Origin: Chromera velia | Taxonomy: Eukaryota; Sar; Chromeraceae | NCBI GenBank assembly: GCA_018398765.1 | Contig: JAHBMJ010005920.1 | Span: forward strand, 18,135 to 33,134 | Reading direction: 5' to 3' | DNA length: 15,000 nucleotides | Part shown: piece by piece, positions 1 to 7,502 of the stretch | Position numbering within the stretch: position 1 is the first letter of the stretch | Layout: each line of letters starts with the position of its first letter | Made by a program: the position numbers and the translations under genes | The notes under the pieces: model-generated | Told to the model about the DNA's origin: nothing | What the model saw: the letters and a program-made list of their open reading frames with translations, nothing else | Database searches by the model: none

Positions 1-532
1 CTCCTGCAAATAAGATCAGAAGACAGAAAGCGTAAGCCTTAGGTCTCGATCGGTCAGCATGCATGCCTACAGGGTCTCGGTATGGAGTATGCCGAGTGAA
101 AGAGACTGAAGGCTTCGCACCATATCCAAAAAGACAAGTGGAAGCAGATGGCACCCGACAACTCAAGAGAGCAAAACCGAACAGGCCCATCAAAGAGTGT
201 CTGTCTAGCTACCCACTGGCAGGTGCGCATCCAGGTGTGTACCCAGGTGCATACCCAAGTGCGTACCCGGGAAGCATGCATGGTACGAAGGCAAACACTG
301 AACGTCAGACGTACCTCGGAGATTTGACGCAGTCGTTGCGATACAGGTATTCATGACATGTAGCTGTGGGACCTTGGCATGGCTTTCCTTAATTGTGCTG
401 CGGCAGACCTACAAACAAGCAGAGGGGTGGGATGCATACATGCAGAGACACTAAAACTGTCCATGCATAACCTTCGATCGGAATAGGCGTGCAACACCCT
501 TGCCATTTTCTAGACCACTTTAGACTCAGTTT
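1..532. other. No convincing gene; contains a short 12-bp repeat
   Basis: No gene can be supported here. An open frame on the plus strand (63-356, 97 codons) and a shorter one on the minus strand (281-54) overlap each other. Neither shows a recognisable domain. Part of their apparent protein character comes from the 12-bp tandem repeat inside them. A GCATGCATGC run lies near position 60. Confidence 0.5.
220..267. repeat. 12-bp tandem repeat, 4 copies
   Basis: Four consecutive 12-bp units of the form CAGGTGYRTACC (220-231, 232-243, 244-255, 256-267), each differing by one to three bases, followed by a decayed fifth unit. Because the unit is four codons long, the plus frame reads as a four-residue repeat of the Ala-Tyr-Pro-Gly type. 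No selection for that peptide is evident. Confidence 0.8.
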
Positions 533-698
533 ATGAAGAAGACAAACCTAGTGAAATCCTGTCAACGTGCTCCACTTCCGTTTTATATACCCACTGCTTC
601 CTTACACCCCACTCTTACTTTGCGCCCCGACCCTGCTCAGAGTCTGCAGCCCAGTCCAAACCCCTGTACCCCACTTGCGCTCAACACCCAGCCTCCGC

Positions 699-788
699 TG
701 TACACCCCGCTCCTGTGGTACCTTCTACTCCCACTGTACACCCCAGTCCTGCTTTGCACTCCAGTCCCGCTCTGCACTCCAGTCTCCA
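699..788. repeat. 18-bp C-rich tandem repeat, about 5 degenerate copies
   Basis: Units of 18 bp such as TTTGCACTCCAGTCCCGC (753-770) and TCTGCACTCCAGTCTCCA (771-788) follow related units at 735-752 and 699-716, with a badly diverged one at 717-734. Looser CTTACACCCC and CTGTACCCC motifs extend the array back toward about 590. It explains the Pro/Leu/Cys-rich open frames seen here in more than one plus-strand frame. Confidence 0.7.
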
Positions 789-984
789 GCTCTACATTTC
801 ACTTCCGCTTCAACCAGGACCTTCACATCTGCAAACCAAAGACGCAAAAGACTCCTTTTTTGCATTTAGCCTTTCGATTGATGAGCAGCGTGGTAAAAGA
901 CAGCTGCCCCTCTCATCTTGATGGGAAAAGCCGGGAGTCTAAAAACATGAACGTACGCAAACGTACGAGCAGGCAACCTAAGGG

Positions 985-1457
985 GTTTGTGGAAGATCTG
1001 ATAGACAACGTTGGCGGGGTTTATCAAAGATCTGGCGGGCAACTGCATCCACAAGATCTGTATGGCAGGCAGCATTGGGAGAAGGTCTGGTGGGCAACGT
1101 TGGGGAGTCAATGGAAAATCTGCATGACGGGCAATGTTAGGTGGCCTACGGAGAAGAGCTGGAAAAGAACGGTGCGGAGGGGAGTGTACGGTGTCCTGTA
1201 GAGATCTACGGTGCATCTAGGCAGGTGCCAGGGTCTCCGGAAGTCTTAAATCTGTGCAGTAGGCTGGAGGAGGCGTCTAGCAAGGGTCTTTGGAAGACCT
1301 ATGCGGCAGGGGGGGCGGGTCTTGAAAGGGTCTGGCAGCGGTCTTCGGAAGATCTGTGCGGCAGGGTGAATGGGTCTAGAACGGGTTAGGCAGGCCCTGA
1401 GGGGTCTTTGGAAGCTGTACGATAGGGAGGGCAGGTCTCAAAGGGGTTTGGCAGGGG
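985..1457. repeat. G-rich minisatellite block A (diverged)
   Basis: Imperfect repeats built around GGAAGATCTG, GGCAGGG, GGGTCTAGAACGGG and TCAAAGGGGTTTGGCAGGGG. The part from about 1284 to 1457 follows the same order of motifs as the cleaner 178-bp array at 2362-2836, so the two blocks belong to one family. The part from 985 to about 1140 is much more diverged, with GGAAGATCTG, CAAAGATCTG and ACAAGATCTG cores. Frames spanning it are low-complexity Gly/Arg/Trp translations of the repeat, not a gene. Confidence 0.7.
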
Positions 1458-1469
1458 TTGTTCCATTGC

Positions 1470-1770
1470 ACTTTAAACTTTTAGAAATATACAGAGGAAA
1501 TCGCTAATGGTCTTAGTTTAAAAGTAAAGAAATTATTAAATTAGTTTAGTAAATATAGATAAATTAAATTATTGATCAGCTAGTAAAAATAAAGACAGTA
1601 CTTAGTCTAAAAGAAAGATAGAAAATAATTAAAGAAAATAGATTTATTTAGAAAGATTTAATGAATAATTGTTTTTAGAAATAAAGAAGAAGTGAGATAA
1701 GAAAAAGAAATAAATTAAATACATTGATTATAATAACAAATAAATAAATAAATATAAAATTGTAGGAACG
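1470..1770. other. AT-rich, purine-strand-biased island
   Basis: About 300 bp with very low GC, rich in A and G on the plus strand and in TAAA/TTAAAT motifs, ending in a short TAAA run (about 1739-1753). Stops occur in all frames. It contrasts sharply with the G-rich minisatellite on its left and the ordinary composition from about 1770. It could be an inserted AT-rich mobile element, organelle-derived DNA, or a natural composition swing. I see no motif that decides. Confidence 0.5.
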
Positions 1771-1903
1771 GGATCCAAATGAGTTCAAGCTCAATCGGAG
1801 CACACCTAGGAGCATGCTAGACACAGTAAGTGTTGCAGGCAAAGTCACAACTTGAGACCACTTGGAAAGATGATCAAGGCTGCTAGATCAGACGTTAGAC
1901 ATA

Positions 1904-2011
1904 TCCGGAAAATTGGACGCGTCTGGAAAATCGGATACGTCTGGAAAATCGGACGTGTCCGGAAAATTGGACGCGTCCGGAAAATCAGACGGGTCCAGAA
2001 AATCGGACGGA
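1904..2011. repeat. 18-bp tandem repeat, 6 copies
   Basis: Six contiguous 18-bp units of the form TCCGGAAAATYGGACGCG, beginning at 1904, 1922, 1940, 1958, 1976 and 1994. Adjacent units create the palindrome GGACGCGTCC at some junctions. The length is a multiple of three, so both strands stay open and read as six-residue repeats (Lys/Ile/Gly/Arg-Val on plus; Arg-Pro-Ile-Phe on minus). Those peptides are a by-product of the repeat. Confidence 0.9.
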
Positions 2012-2361
2012 TATATCTAACAGAAAAATCCAAAAAATCAGATTGAAACGAAAAAACAAAATTAAAGTGTGATTTGGAAATGGAGATTTTAAGCTCATTG
2101 AAGGATTCAGCTCTGAACTTCGGAGGATTCTCTCGGAACCTTAGATTCGATTCTTGCTCTGAACCTAGGCTTTGAACTTAAACTTCTGACTTGGAAGAAT
2201 CTGAACCCGGTCTAAAATCGAACTCAGTCTTGTACCTTTTTGCACTAACAACTTCAATCAATCGGCTCTCTGTCAGAGTTTATTCTAGGCCCTTTGGCGC
2301 CCGTTTCCTTCTAGTTTTACCTGGCTGCCTGGCTCAGACACGAAGTCCGACCAGCGCAGTT
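2012..2361. other. Spacer without a gene; loose TCTGAAC repeats
   Basis: No supported gene. Between about 2105 and 2205, variants of TCTGAACYT occur four or five times at irregular spacing, which looks like a very worn repeat. A 76-codon open frame at 2191-2421 shows no domain and runs into the minisatellite. Confidence 0.45.
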
Positions 2362-2836
2362 CAGGGTCTTTGGAAGATCTGCAGGAGGGACGGGTCTGAG
2401 GTGGGTCTTCGGAAGCCGTGAGGGACGGGGGGCGGATCTGGTGGGGGTTTTTGGAAGATCTGTATAGCAGGGTGGATGGGTCTAGAACGGGTCTTCGGAA
2501 GCCGTACAGCAGGGGAGGCGGATTTCAAAGGGGTCTGGCAGGGGTCTTTAGAAGATCTGCAGGAGGGGTAGGTCTGAGGTAGGTCTTTGGAAGCCGTGAG
2601 GCACGGGGGGCGGATCTGGTGGGGATCTTTGGAAGATCTGTATGGCAGGGTGGATGGGTCTAGAACGGGTCTTCAGAAGCCGTACGGCAGGGGGGGCGGG
2701 TTTCAAAGGGGTCTGGCAGGGGTCTTTGGAAGATTTGCAGGAGGGGCGGGTCTGAGGTGGGTCTTCAGAAGCCGTGAAGCACGGGGGGCGGGTCTGGTGG
2801 GGGTCTTCGGAAGATTTGTGCGGCCGACCGAGTCAG
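2362..2836. repeat. 178-bp higher-order minisatellite, about 2.7 copies
   Basis: The phrase GCAGGAGGG recurs at 2381, 2559 and 2737, exactly 178 bp apart each time. Within one unit the core GGAAG (or AGAAG) occurs four times, at 2372, 2411, 2453 and 2497, with the next unit's at 2550. The sub-units are therefore 39, 42, 44 and 53 bp. Cores alternate between GGAAGATCTG and GGAAGCCGT. Since 178 is not a multiple of three, no single frame can be maintained by selection across units, so the open frame at 2587-2904 is rejected as a gene. Confidence 0.9.
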
Positions 2837-2943
2837 AAGGACAGGATGGTTGGGATCTAGCAGGAGTTTTCCGACACGCTGAGGCCCTGTACGTGTATTT
2901 TTGATCTAAAGACATGACAGAATGAGAAAAAAAGAATAAAACG

Positions 2944-3396
2944 ATGAGTGCAGCAGCAGCAGTGACGATTACGACAACTCTGTTAGCCCAGTCTAGCGTA
3001 TACAAACACTGTAGCAAACAGTGTAAAGACTCTAGGTGTCTCAACCAACACTTTCAATCGTGCCCACGGAGGTATAAAAACCTTGAGAGAAAGCTTCGCG
3101 AGAAAGATGAGAGAATGGTTGAGCTGCTTGAAAACCAAAATAACAGTGTCATGCAAAAGCAGATAGCTAACCTCAAAGACAAGCTTCTGTAATGAGTGCA
3201 AGAAATGTTTTCCCAATTTTTGTAGCAACAGCAGCGGTCAGAACAAGCTTCAGCTCTTGTGGCGCCTAGGGTTTCTCCTCCCGAGCCCACGTGCGAGACA
3301 GTTACGGTCGTTTTCTCCAGGAACGATAGGCAACCCTTGGAGCCTCTTCTACGTAGAGTGCTATCGCATTCCTGCAGTGCTACCAGAGAACAACAC
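2944..3396 (+). pseudogene. N-terminal segment: compact zinc finger, coiled coil, Gln-rich tail
   Basis: The ATG at 2944 opens 82 clean codons. Residues 20-40 fit C-x3-C-x8-H-x3-C (Cys23, Cys27, His36, Cys40), the spacing of the short zinc fingers often found in retroelement-associated proteins. The Gly usual before Leu33 is Cys32 here. Residues 42-82 are charged and heptad-like, with many Lys, Glu and Leu, so probably a coiled coil. Stops follow at 3190 (TAA), 3193 (TGA) and 3223 (TAG). The same frame then stays open to 3396 and reads as Gln- and Pro-rich protein, so these stops look like nonsense mutations (CAA, CGA or TGG, and CAG would restore reading). The role would be nucleic-acid binding and oligomerisation; this is inferred from the motifs only. 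Confidence 0.55.
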
Positions 3397-3512
3397 TGAA
3401 ACCACTTCGGTAGTCACCTTTAGCAATGCAGTTCACAGTGGGAAGAAAACAGAAAACTGTCAGACAACGACGCCGCCTCAAGATAGGGATAAGAGTCAGA
3501 CCAACAACAATT
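3397..3512 (+). pseudogene. Ser/Thr/Asn-rich bridging segment of the broken gene
   Basis: When the first frame closes at TGA 3397-3399, the frame one base further on is open and reads as a Thr/Ser/Lys/Gln-rich stretch until its own stop at about 3512. It is the only reading that joins the neighbours without a gap, but composition is its only support. No domain is visible, and the frame is also open upstream to at least 3257, so the switch point is not fixed. Confidence 0.3.
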
Positions 3513-3932
3513 GATAGAGGAACGGATACCAACAACCTTTTGAATCTTATTCTGCCACCGACTGTCTTTCTTACCAGCGAGGCAGGAACGCAAACCAAAA
3601 AACCATCCATAAAAGATGCAGAAATTCAGATGAACACCGATCATGACTCAAATGTCTTTCTGCAGACGTTGTCTCAAGCCGCTGACATTTTACGAGGAAT
3701 TTCTTTCAGTACAGAAAGAGAAAAGAACGAAGCGATGCCAAACCTGTTGCCGTCCAGCAGGGAAGACGATCACGACATGCCGGCCGATGATAACTCAAGT
3801 CTTCCAAGATGTGGGCCTTCTTTGGTGATGGCGGCAACGGAGCAGCCTGAAGTGCTACCTGAAGGATCCGAAAGACAAATTTTGACAATGTCATCACTAC
3901 AATACGATGGAACAAGCAGTCTGTTTTTTTAA
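3426..3932 (+). pseudogene. Middle segment 1 of the broken gene
   Basis: 168 codons from an internal ATG. The start is basic (Arg/Lys-rich, about residues 5-30). An acidic, Ser/Thr-rich region follows with two short echoes of a GTQT / EIQM motif near residues 54-70, as in low-complexity linker proteins. The frame ends at TAA 3930-3932, formed by a run of seven T (3924-3930) followed by AAA. With one T fewer the reading would pass straight into the next segment, so a one-base expansion of the homopolymer, or a read error there, is the simplest explanation of the break. Confidence 0.45.
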
Positions 3933-4230
3933 AGCAGACCGGCCTGTTTATCAGACTGAAGGAGTTTCAATCTTGAGTCAAGAAATAAGGAGCTATGAGG
4001 TTTGTAAAAAAGACATGACGGCAGCAGCCAAAGTGGTTGAGGGCCTGAATGAATTGCCCTTTCTTAGCAATGACACTGCAAACAGAGGTCTAGATGATCC
4101 GATGGCGGCACTTCATCTCGGACAGTCTTCTCTTACTGAACAAACAGGAGACACGGCACCAAGAAACCTAGTGTCATCGGCATTCCAAGAACAGACTGAT
4201 GAGAGAGCAGAGAACTGCACTGCCAGCTAG
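3907..4230 (+). pseudogene. Middle segment 2 of the broken gene
   Basis: Frame +1 relative to the previous segment, continuing from the T-run at 3924-3930. About 100 residues, polar and slightly acidic, with helix-like stretches and no recognised domain. It closes at TAG 4228-4230. The next segment is already open in the frame one base further on, so a second single-base disturbance lies between about 4199 and 4228. The ATG at 3907 is probably an internal methionine codon in another frame, not a real start. Confidence 0.4.
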
Positions 4231-4859
4231 GTCTGACTCAACTTCCAAATCGGCCGTGCTGCAGGCCGACCATGAAAAAAAAATCGGATTCATTCCAACA
4301 GGGCCCTGCAAGAGTGCGAAAGGCCCAATCGGAAGCTGGACAGAAGAGTTTGGCTTACCGGTTATCACAGACGACGCCACGGTGACGCCGTCTCCGGTTG
4401 AGCACCTGCAGCAGACCAAAAAAGAGATGCTGTGTGAGTATGTATCGCAAGAAAGCGACTCATTGCTACAGCGGAAGTTATCCTACCTCACCAACAGGGG
4501 AGGCATATATTGTCTGCTGCGTCGGGCATCTGAAGATGAGCAGCCAGACTAGCATACTTCTATGTCCAAGCTCGACTTGACGGAGAAAGAGGCAGTCATA
4601 AATGCGCTGCAGAGCAAAATGCCGAGCTATACTGCCGCCGAGACAGTTGATTTCGAAGTAGACCACTTACTGGATGCTTTGGACTAAGATAACGGGCTGC
4701 CTTTAGCACTTCTTCCGCTCACAGACCTCTTGACCCTGAATGGAGGTATTTTTTCTAATGTGCACGGACACCCGAACATTTTGTACATTCCAACCTCCAT
4801 GCAAATTTATGATGCAATCCCACACATGGAAATCCATCAACAACAAAGACACACACCTT
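4199..4859 (+). pseudogene. Middle segment 3 of the broken gene, with two internal stops
   Basis: Open to TAG 4550-4552, then in the same frame to TAA 4685-4687, then again to TGA at 4857-4859. All three stretches read as plausible protein. The piece after 4552 is acidic and helical, with Leu/Glu/Asp content typical of folded sequence. The piece after 4687 is hydrophobic and Leu/Pro/Asn-rich. TAG and TAA can each derive from a Gln codon by one C-to-T change. No family is recognised. From 4857 the frame one base further on takes over. Confidence 0.4.
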
Positions 4860-5387
4860 GATCCCTGGGAATTCTGGCGGATCACATGATGTACTGCTGG
4901 AGGGAAAAGAATATGGATCTAGGACAACCGTCTCGAGATCATTGGGAAGGACCTTGAAGATGAATTGCGCGGAAGGATAGAGAAGACACTTGGTTTCTTA
5001 CTGCACCCGCTGAAAGTCAACTTGGACGACCTGAGGCATACATCCAGTTTGCGCGACCTCCTCCCTTTTCTCAAAAAGAATGCAGAGATCCAACAGCTCC
5101 TCCAAAACCTGTATATCATTTCCTATCCCACCAAGTTTGCAAACTTACTGAAGAGAAGCGTGATCCAACAGAATGGAGGGACCAGGACGTTCATGGACTT
5201 GCATGACCAGATATTGCCCGACTCCCCTCCCGAAGACCATACGGGTAAGCCTGAGAACGTCAAAACGTGGGAGAAGTGGAGAAAACAGGAAGAAAAACAT
5301 GCACTGCTCCAACACCAGACTCGAATGTGTGTGATTATGAAGCTCCATATCCGAGGGAAACAAAAGAAGAACGCAAAAAGCACATGA
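4860..5387 (+). pseudogene. C-terminal region 1 of the broken gene (helical)
   Basis: From 4860 the frame reads a Trp/Phe-rich motif (DPWEFWRIT), then TGA at 4887 and TAG at 4920. It is then open from 4923 to 5387 as a strongly helical, Leu/Lys/Glu/Asp-rich region without a recognised domain. Between 4887 and about 4920 the frame one base further on reads better, so two opposite shifts may lie close together. An intron at 4891-4922 (GT...AG, 32 bp) was considered, but it leaves the TGA at 4887 unexplained. The helical region is the best-preserved long piece of this gene. Confidence 0.45.
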
Positions 5388-5449
5388 ACTTCATCCGTAA
5401 GCTACTATATGTGGCTTTTGATGATCAAGTGTGGAGACTGACGTTGTGA
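5300..5449 (+). pseudogene. C-terminal end of the broken gene
   Basis: The frame open over 5267-5449 overlaps the end of the previous one. Its last 40 codons, basic and helical and ending in VWRLTL before TGA 5447-5449, look more protein-like than the Lys-rich tail of the other frame. The switch probably lies between about 5300 and 5340. The stop codon lies inside the left arm of a hairpin. Confidence 0.35.
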
Positions 5450-5496
5450 CTCACGTTGCCGTGATGTCGGTGGCATGAGTCAGCTGTGTACAGCTG
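5447..5496. other. Two adjacent inverted repeats (hairpins)
   Basis: TGACTCA (5447-5453) is mirrored by TGAGTCA (5476-5482), with further partly wobble pairing inside (GTTGCC against GGTGGC). Overlapping its right end is the perfect palindrome CAGCTG-TGTA-CAGCTG (5481-5496). They sit exactly at the 3' end of the broken gene. They could be a transcript-end structure or an old element terminus; the sequence does not decide. Confidence 0.45.
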
Positions 5497-5867
5497 GTGG
5501 TAGCCTAGCTATTCAGTCTGGTCACGACAAGTGATTGACTGACCTTGATTCAGAGACGATCGGACACGTTTCGCTGAAATATCAAGACTAGACAGTCAGA
5601 TACCAAGAGCCACAAACGACATGTGGCTGGAGATAGGGAAAGGCTCTTACGAGAGCGTTGCGTGCCACCTGGCCAGTTGGTGCGAAGTGAAAGGTCTCTG
5701 TTCCCATTAGGCTCAAGCGGAGTAAAGCCTACCACGCGGCATGGTCGGATGTTCAATACTGTCCCTGGACGGGTGCTCTGATCGATATACGCTTTCCGTA
5801 TTATGCGCGGCCCCCAAGCCGGCGATCGCGGGAAACACCTCTTAAGGGGGGAGGTGCCAGCGTAGCA
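5450..5867. other. Junction between the broken gene and the retroelement; no gene
   Basis: An integrase would be expected here on the minus strand, but none of its hallmarks (HHCC finger, spaced D-D-E) is visible in the three minus frames I read. The pol frame stays open beyond its stop (5865-5550) without integrase character. On the plus strand, 5578-5781 is open for 67 codons (Arg/Ser/Pro-rich), with no ATG until near its end. Neither is called a gene. I found no copy of this stretch on the other side of the element that would mark an LTR. Confidence 0.45.
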
Positions 5868-6431
5868 TCACGAGCGATTGATCGGACCAGCCTTCGTAGG
5901 CCTGGAACGAGAATTTCGCGAGCACGAAGTGGGGTACGCGTGTGGCTTTGGGGGATAGCTATCGGAAACGAAGGGGGCTCGCGTGAGGCTGTCTGCATCT
6001 GTGTGTTTCTTTCTCGGTTTATGGATGACATCGTAGATGTAGATAGCGAGCTTGAGGGACCAACGCATGAGTCGAAGATTCGAGTCGCGTTGTTTCTTGA
6101 TGTGTTGGAGGGCGGCATGGTCGGTGATGACTGTGAAGCGGCGTCCATAGAGAAAGGGCTTGTAGTAGTCCATCCCCGAGACAATCGCGAGTCCTTCTTT
6201 TTCTGTGATGCACCATCTGTCTTCTAAGTCTGTCAGCCTTCTGCTTGCATATGATATCACTCTTTCTCTACCTGCAGGGTCGTCTTGAATGAGGATGGCA
6301 GAGATGGCTGAGATTGCTGAGGCGTCTGTCTTCAACTTGAACGGCTGGGAGAAATCGGGGTGATAGAGGATGGGTGCGCTGGTGAGTCTCTGCTTGAGTG
6401 TTTCAAAAGCGCGTTTCTGCAGTTCTTCTCA
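5868..6431 (-). pseudogene. pol: pol, RNase H segment
   Basis: Follows the TGA at 6431-6429, which sits where the family usually has Trp at the RT/RNase H joint. It begins with AFETLKQRLTSAPIL. The RNase H motifs are well kept: TDAS (first Asp, about 6331-6320), ITEKEGLAIV (Glu), ITDHAALQH (Asp) and the terminal HTDADSLTR (Asp), so all four catalytic acids are present. The usual Gly-Lys before the last motif is replaced by RKK. About 35 further residues, Ser/Pro/Arg-rich, lead to TGA 5870-5868. The domain would remove the RNA strand during reverse transcription. No integrase follows. Confidence 0.92.
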
Positions 6432-7502
6432 AATCGATGTGGTTCTCTTCTTCATCAGATCGAGTAGTGGGCCTGTGATCTCACTGAATTTTTCGATAAA
6501 ACGGCGGTAGAATCCTGCTAAGCCGAGAAATCCTTTTACTTCACGAGGGTTCTTCGATGTCTGTGCTTGCAGGACTGCCTTGGTCTTCTCTGGAGATGAG
6601 CGGATGCCTTCGGGGGTGATGACATGGCCGAGGTACTGGAGCTCTCTCTTTGCAAACAAGCACTTGTTGAACGAGATCTTCACTCTTGCCTTAAGCAAGC
6701 GGGTGAGGACCTGTTCTACGTCCTTCAGGTGTGTTTCAAATTCGGCGCTAGAGACGAGAACGTCATCGAGGTAGACCTTTGTAGCAGCCCCATTGAGGCC
6801 TGCAAGGAGGGAGTCCATGGTCCTCTAGAAGATGGAGGGGGCGTTGGCAATGCCGAAGAGGAGCCTCAGATAGGTGAACTGTCCTCTAGCGGTGACGAAG
6901 GCAAGCTTGTTGCGGCCTTTGGGGTAGACCATGATCTGGTGGAAACCCAGATGTAAGTTGAGAGCTGTGTGCCAAGTTTTTCCTTCTAGTTGCATGAGCA
7001 GCTCTTCCATGTTCGGCAGGGGGTAGTAGTCTTTTTTCAGCTCTTCGTTCAGCTTTCTCTAGTCGATACACAAACGGATCTTTCCATTCTTCTTCTTCAT
7101 AATAACCATAGGGAAGCCTCAGGGGGACTCCAAGGCAGTGTGCTCAATGATGCCTGTATCTAGAAGCTGGTCGATGGTCTCGTTCACTTAGGTCTTGAGG
7201 GCGTGGGGGACGGGTCAGGGTCGAATGTAGATAGGCTGTGCATCTCCAGTGTCAATAGTGGCTTCTGCTCCTATAATGTTTCCCTGGTTTTTGCTTGTAG
7301 GAAAGAGGCCAACAAAATGGATAAGGAGCTGGTGGAGCTGATCGTGCTGTTCTGTTGTCAGGTGGGTCGAGCCTGCAAGACTTTCCTGTATCTGTTTGCT
7401 GGCGGTCTGGATGTCTTCTTCGGTTATATGCTCTGTGTGTGAGGGCCGGAAAGAGAATACACTGGGCTGTGCCGATTGCACTTTTCCTGATGCAACGTGA
7501 TG
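6432..7502 (-). pseudogene. pol: pol, reverse transcriptase segment (first catalytic Asp lost)
   Basis: Continuous in the pol frame but interrupted at 7217 (TGA), 7190 (TAA), 7121 (TGA), 7061 (TAG) and 6827 (TAG). Landmarks in order: the IDTGDAQPIYIRP linker (about 7250-7216), a MKKKNGKIRLCID block, LNLHLGFHQI (about 6962), LLFGIANAPSIF, VYLDDVLVS with the YLDD catalytic box intact at 6773-6762, the YLGHVITPEGI thumb motif, and GFYRRFIEKFS. Two family-invariant positions are changed. LNL has Asn (AAC, 6959-6957) where the first catalytic Asp of the LDL motif sits, and LLFG replaces LPFG. Both are single transitions. The protein would copy the element RNA into DNA; with Asp lost it should be dead even if the stops were read through. 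Confidence 0.93.

Larger units (their letters stand above)
2944..5449 (+). pseudogene. Broken zinc-finger/coiled-coil gene, whole extent
   Basis: Consecutive stretches of protein-like sequence run left to right but switch frame several times and contain in-frame stops. The segments, listed separately, are 2944-3396, 3397-3512, 3426-3929, 3907-4227, 4199-4859, 4860-5387 and about 5300-5449. Together they would make a protein of roughly 750-800 residues. The first 82 residues carry a compact zinc finger and a coiled coil; I recognise nothing in the rest. The gene starts just downstream of the minisatellite and ends beside a hairpin. The dead retroelement lies on the opposite strand immediately beyond. 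It may be an ORF of another mobile element or a decayed host gene. A normal spliced gene is less likely, because I found no set of GT/AG introns that removes the stops. Confidence 0.6.

Noticed and set aside
533-1201. 222-codon plus-strand open frame, Pro/Leu/Thr-rich
   Set aside because: It runs through the 18-bp C-rich repeat and then into minisatellite block A. Other frames are equally open and no domain is visible.
1904-2011. Possible CRISPR array
   Set aside because: Units are contiguous with no spacers, and the context is eukaryotic.
1852-2046. Repetitive peptides on both strands
   Set aside because: They are by-products of six copies of an 18-bp DNA repeat that happens to be divisible by three.
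2587-2904. 105-codon Gly/Arg-rich plus-strand frame
   Set aside because: It is a translation of the 178-bp repeat, whose period is not a multiple of three, so the frame cannot be conserved between units.
3189-3225. 37-bp intron (GT...TTTTTGTAG) that would remove three stops
   Set aside because: It would put the following exon into a less protein-like frame, while the unspliced frame downstream is Gln/Pro-rich and coherent. It is also very short.
3924-3932. Canonical -1 ribosomal frameshift site in the T7 run
   Set aside because: The next open segment is in the +1 frame, not -1, so a one-base homopolymer change fits better.
6580-6956. Plus-strand open frames over the reverse transcriptase
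   Set aside because: They are the antisense of well-conserved RT motifs and have no character of their own.
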